DNA of 6,621 nucleotides, taken from positions 1-6,621 of the forward strand of contig CANMHY010000044.1 of NCBI GenBank assembly GCA_947497675.1, read 5' to 3'. Under the pieces are notes generated by a model. It saw only the letters and a list, made by a program, of their open reading frames with translations, did no database searches and was not told where the DNA came from. This DNA comes from Alphaproteobacteria bacterium (GTDB taxonomy: Bacteria > Pseudomonadota > Alphaproteobacteria > 16-39-46). Made by a program: the position numbers and the translations under genes. Positions 5,977-6,621 of the stretch are shown here, one piece after another. Within the stretch, counting starts at the first letter, position 1, and each line of letters opens with the position of its first letter.

Positions 5977-6555
5977 ATGAAGGTAAAAAATATTCTATCG
6001 AGTATCGCAGTTGTTGCTACTCTTGCGGGTGGCGGGATGTCTTTATCAATGGCGGATGTTTACGCAGCAGAGGCTGCTCTTCCAGCGCCCGTGATTGGTG
6101 TTGTAGATATTCAAAAGATTTTAGCTGATTTGCCTGTTACAAAGGAAATTCAGAAGCAGCTTGAAGATTTAAGAAAGAGTTTTGCAACTGAAGTTGGAAA
6201 ATATGAAGCAGAACTCAGAAAAGCAGATAAGAGCCTTGCCGAAGCTCAGAAAAAATTGTCTGAAACTGAGTTTGCAAAGAAGAGAACAGCTTTTGAAAAT
6301 CGCATTGGTGAAGTTCAAAAAATTGTTGAGACTCGTAAAGCTCAGCTTGATAAGGCTCTTTCAGGTGCAATGGAGAAGGTAAATGCAAAGGTCATGGAAG
6401 CAATTTCTCAAGTTGCGAAGGCTAAAGGCTTGAACCTTGTTCTTTTCCCAATGAGTGTTGCTTACTCTGCAGAGACTTTGGACATCAGCAAGGAAGTTTC
6501 TGAAATCGTTAAAAAAACTTTAACAAACGTTAAGATTGATATGTCTGAGAAGTAA
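5977..6555 (+). CDS. skp: Skp/OmpH-family periplasmic chaperone
   Basis: Periplasmic chaperone of unfolded outer-membrane proteins, which family members hold as trimers with tentacle-like helical arms and deliver towards BamA. From ATG 5977 the product is 192 residues, near family length. It has a classical signal peptide: basic MKVK, a hydrophobic core about 6-25, and a cleavage region at VYA-AEA (after residue 30, or after 33). The mature protein begins with the family's first beta strand, VIGVVDIQKIL (39-49). A long charged helical or coiled-coil region follows (about 55-148), rich in K, E, Q and A. It closes with GLNLVLFPMSVAYSAETLDIS (151-171), the C-terminal strands of the trimer body, and a last helix. 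Sequence conservation in this family is low, so the call rests on signal peptide, architecture, end motifs and position after bamA. It is followed by a strong terminator rather than by lpxD. Confidence 0.9.
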   Translation: MKVKNILSSIAVVATLAGGGMSLSMADVYAAEAALPAPVIGVVDIQKILADLPVTKEIQKQLEDLRKSFATEVGKYEAELRKADKSLAEAQKKLSETEFAKKRTAFENRIGEVQKIVETRKAQLDKALSGAMEKVNAKVMEAISQVAKAKGLNLVLFPMSVAYSAETLDISKEVSEIVKKTLTNVKIDMSEK

Positions 6556-6577
6556 TCTCGACTTTATGTTTGATGAT

Positions 6578-6621
6578 AAAGGGCCAAGCGCTTTTAAACG
6601 TTAAAAAGCCTTGGTCCTTTT
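6578..6621 (+). terminator. Strong intrinsic terminator after skp, truncated by the window edge
   Basis: AAAGGGCCAAG (6578-6588) pairs with CTTGGTCCTTT (6610-6620, one G-U). Further in, GC at 6590-6591 pairs with GC at 6608-6609, and TTTTAA (6592-6597) pairs with TTAAAA (6601-6606), around an ACG loop with single-base bulges at 6589 and 6607. The stem is about 19 pairs long with a T run at its 3' side that reaches the window end. It begins 22 bases after the skp stop. The A-rich 5' side would give a T run on the other strand too, so it may work in both directions. Confidence 0.85.

Noticed and set aside
6592..6606. TTAA-acg-TTAA as a CtrA-type site
   Set aside because: CtrA half-sites are separated by 7 bases; here the spacing is 3, and the sequence is better explained as the tip of the terminator hairpin.

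Overview
The window holds five protein-coding genes, all on the + strand: the 3' part of rarA, then cdsA, a single-PDZ rseP, bamA and skp. The order rseP-bamA-skp beside cdsA is the widely conserved proteobacterial envelope-biogenesis cluster. A short RseP with one PDZ domain, and the wording of the RarA, CdsA and BamA motifs, suggest an Alphaproteobacterium. The DNA is AT-rich by eye, with many A and T runs and K/I/N-rich codon use. That would suit a host-associated lineage such as Holosporales or Rickettsiales-like bacteria, but this placement is inference.

Layout: 1-1121 is the end of rarA, a replication-fork AAA+ ATPase, whose Walker A region lies upstream of the window. A 53-base gap with a good ribosome binding site leads to cdsA (1175-2050), which makes CDP-diacylglycerol for phospholipid synthesis. 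A 174-base gap (2051-2224) follows, where many Alphaproteobacteria carry dxr. Here it holds no dxr-like coding sequence, only an orphan strong Shine-Dalgarno and a possible 12-codon leader ORF. rseP (2225-3352) and bamA (3357-5696) are separated by 4 bases and look translationally coupled. The bamA stop codon lies inside the first copy of an 11-bp tandem repeat (5692-5745). A 280-base non-coding stretch with several inverted repeats then precedes skp (5977-6555). The window ends in a strong intrinsic terminator (6578-6621), cut at the edge.

Functionally, CdsA supplies phospholipid precursor. RseP cleaves membrane proteins within the bilayer. BamA inserts outer-membrane beta-barrels, and Skp chaperones those proteins across the periplasm. 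rarA is functionally unrelated and appears to be a neighbour through rearrangement.

I see no phage, insertion sequence, CRISPR array, RNA gene, toxin-antitoxin or defence system. All genes belong to well-known families, and I found no convincing undescribed system. The points worth a second look are in the intergenic regions and in the gene order: missing dxr, the orphan SD, the tandem repeat at the bamA stop, the competing hairpins, and the terminator after skp instead of lpxD.
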